A stretch of 5,412 bases of DNA, from positions 1 through 5,412 of the forward strand of contig UQDJ01000072.1 of assembly GCA_900539675.1 (NCBI GenBank), written 5' to 3'. Each line of letters opens with the position of its first letter. Position 1 is the stretch's first letter. This DNA comes from an uncultured Coriobacteriaceae bacterium (lineage in GTDB: Bacteria; Actinomycetota; Coriobacteriia; Coriobacteriales; Eggerthellaceae). Under the pieces are notes generated by a model, which was not told where the DNA came from, made no database searches, and was given only the letters and a program-made list of their open reading frames with translations. The translations under genes and the position numbers were made by a program. Shown piece after piece: positions 5,264 to 5,412 of the stretch.

Positions 5264-5278
5264 CAGGAGGTGAAAGCG

Positions 5279-5412
5279 ATGGCTGGGCGGGACGCTGACC
5301 AGACACTCGAGCAGAAGACATCGGACGAGGCGACTCACGCGCACGCGGGCGGCGTGGCCACGAAGGGCAGACGCAGCAGAAAACGCGCTGGGGGGTTCTC
5401 TCCTAGGCGCAT
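5279..5412 (+). CDS. Unknown protein, N-terminal part (runs off the window)
   Basis: An excellent ribosome binding site, AGGAGGTG (5265-5272), lies 6 nt before the ATG, and the frame is open to the end (44 complete codons). The visible N-terminus is hydrophilic: an acidic, glutamine- and threonine-rich beginning (MAGRDADQTLEQKTSDEAT), then His/Ala/Gly, then a strongly basic patch (KGRRSRKRAGG). No signal peptide or domain is recognised so far; the basic patch could precede a membrane segment or bind nucleic acid. By hand count 32 of 43 codons after the start end in G or C, quite unlike the genes to the left. This suggests it belongs to a GC-rich acquired element. I cannot assign a function. 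Confidence 0.6.
   Translation, partial: MAGRDADQTLEQKTSDEATHAHAGGVATKGRRSRKRAGGFSPRR

Overview
The window looks like chromosomal DNA from a mid-GC Gram-positive bacterium. The TpiA, the SecG (with its HSGKGTGLSDMIASQ block) and the PadR/DUF1700/DUF4097 cassette together suggest an actinobacterium of the Coriobacteriia. That assignment rests on remembered family resemblance, not on a search.

Left part (1-1352) is housekeeping. The 3' end of tpiA (glycolysis) is followed by a hairpin, then secG (Sec translocon subunit, probably starting at a TTG). Next comes a complete tRNA-Leu(GAG) with encoded CCA and a strong Rho-independent terminator.

Centre (1477-3727) is a compact three-gene operon. 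It has a near-consensus promoter whose -10 box lies inside three tandem 14-bp operator-like repeats. The genes are a PadR-family repressor, a HAAS/DUF1700 multi-pass membrane protein whose start overlaps the padR stop (ATGA), and an exported DUF4097 beta-repeat protein whose start overlaps the second gene by 17 nt. This looks like a self-repressed, translationally coupled envelope-sensing or envelope-remodelling module. It ends at one terminator hairpin, and a second, stronger one lies about 65 bp further on. Between them is an unexplained cluster of palindromes.

Right part (3895-5130) appears to be a decaying defence locus. On the minus strand is an Abi-family (abortive infection) protein that lacks its N-terminal part. 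Facing away from it on the plus strand is an Mrr-type restriction endonuclease domain with an intact D...ExK core but doubtful start, probable reading-frame damage and a truncated C-terminus.

Right edge (about 5139-5412): base composition jumps from very AT-rich (3 G/C in 5161-5190) to about 69% GC (83 of 120 in 5281-5400). There a new gene with a textbook ribosome binding site begins and runs off the window. Its leader can fold into a nested hairpin just before the ribosome binding site. This looks like the edge of a foreign, GC-rich element. No complete new system is proven here. The best leads are the PadR operator array with its operon, and the composition boundary.
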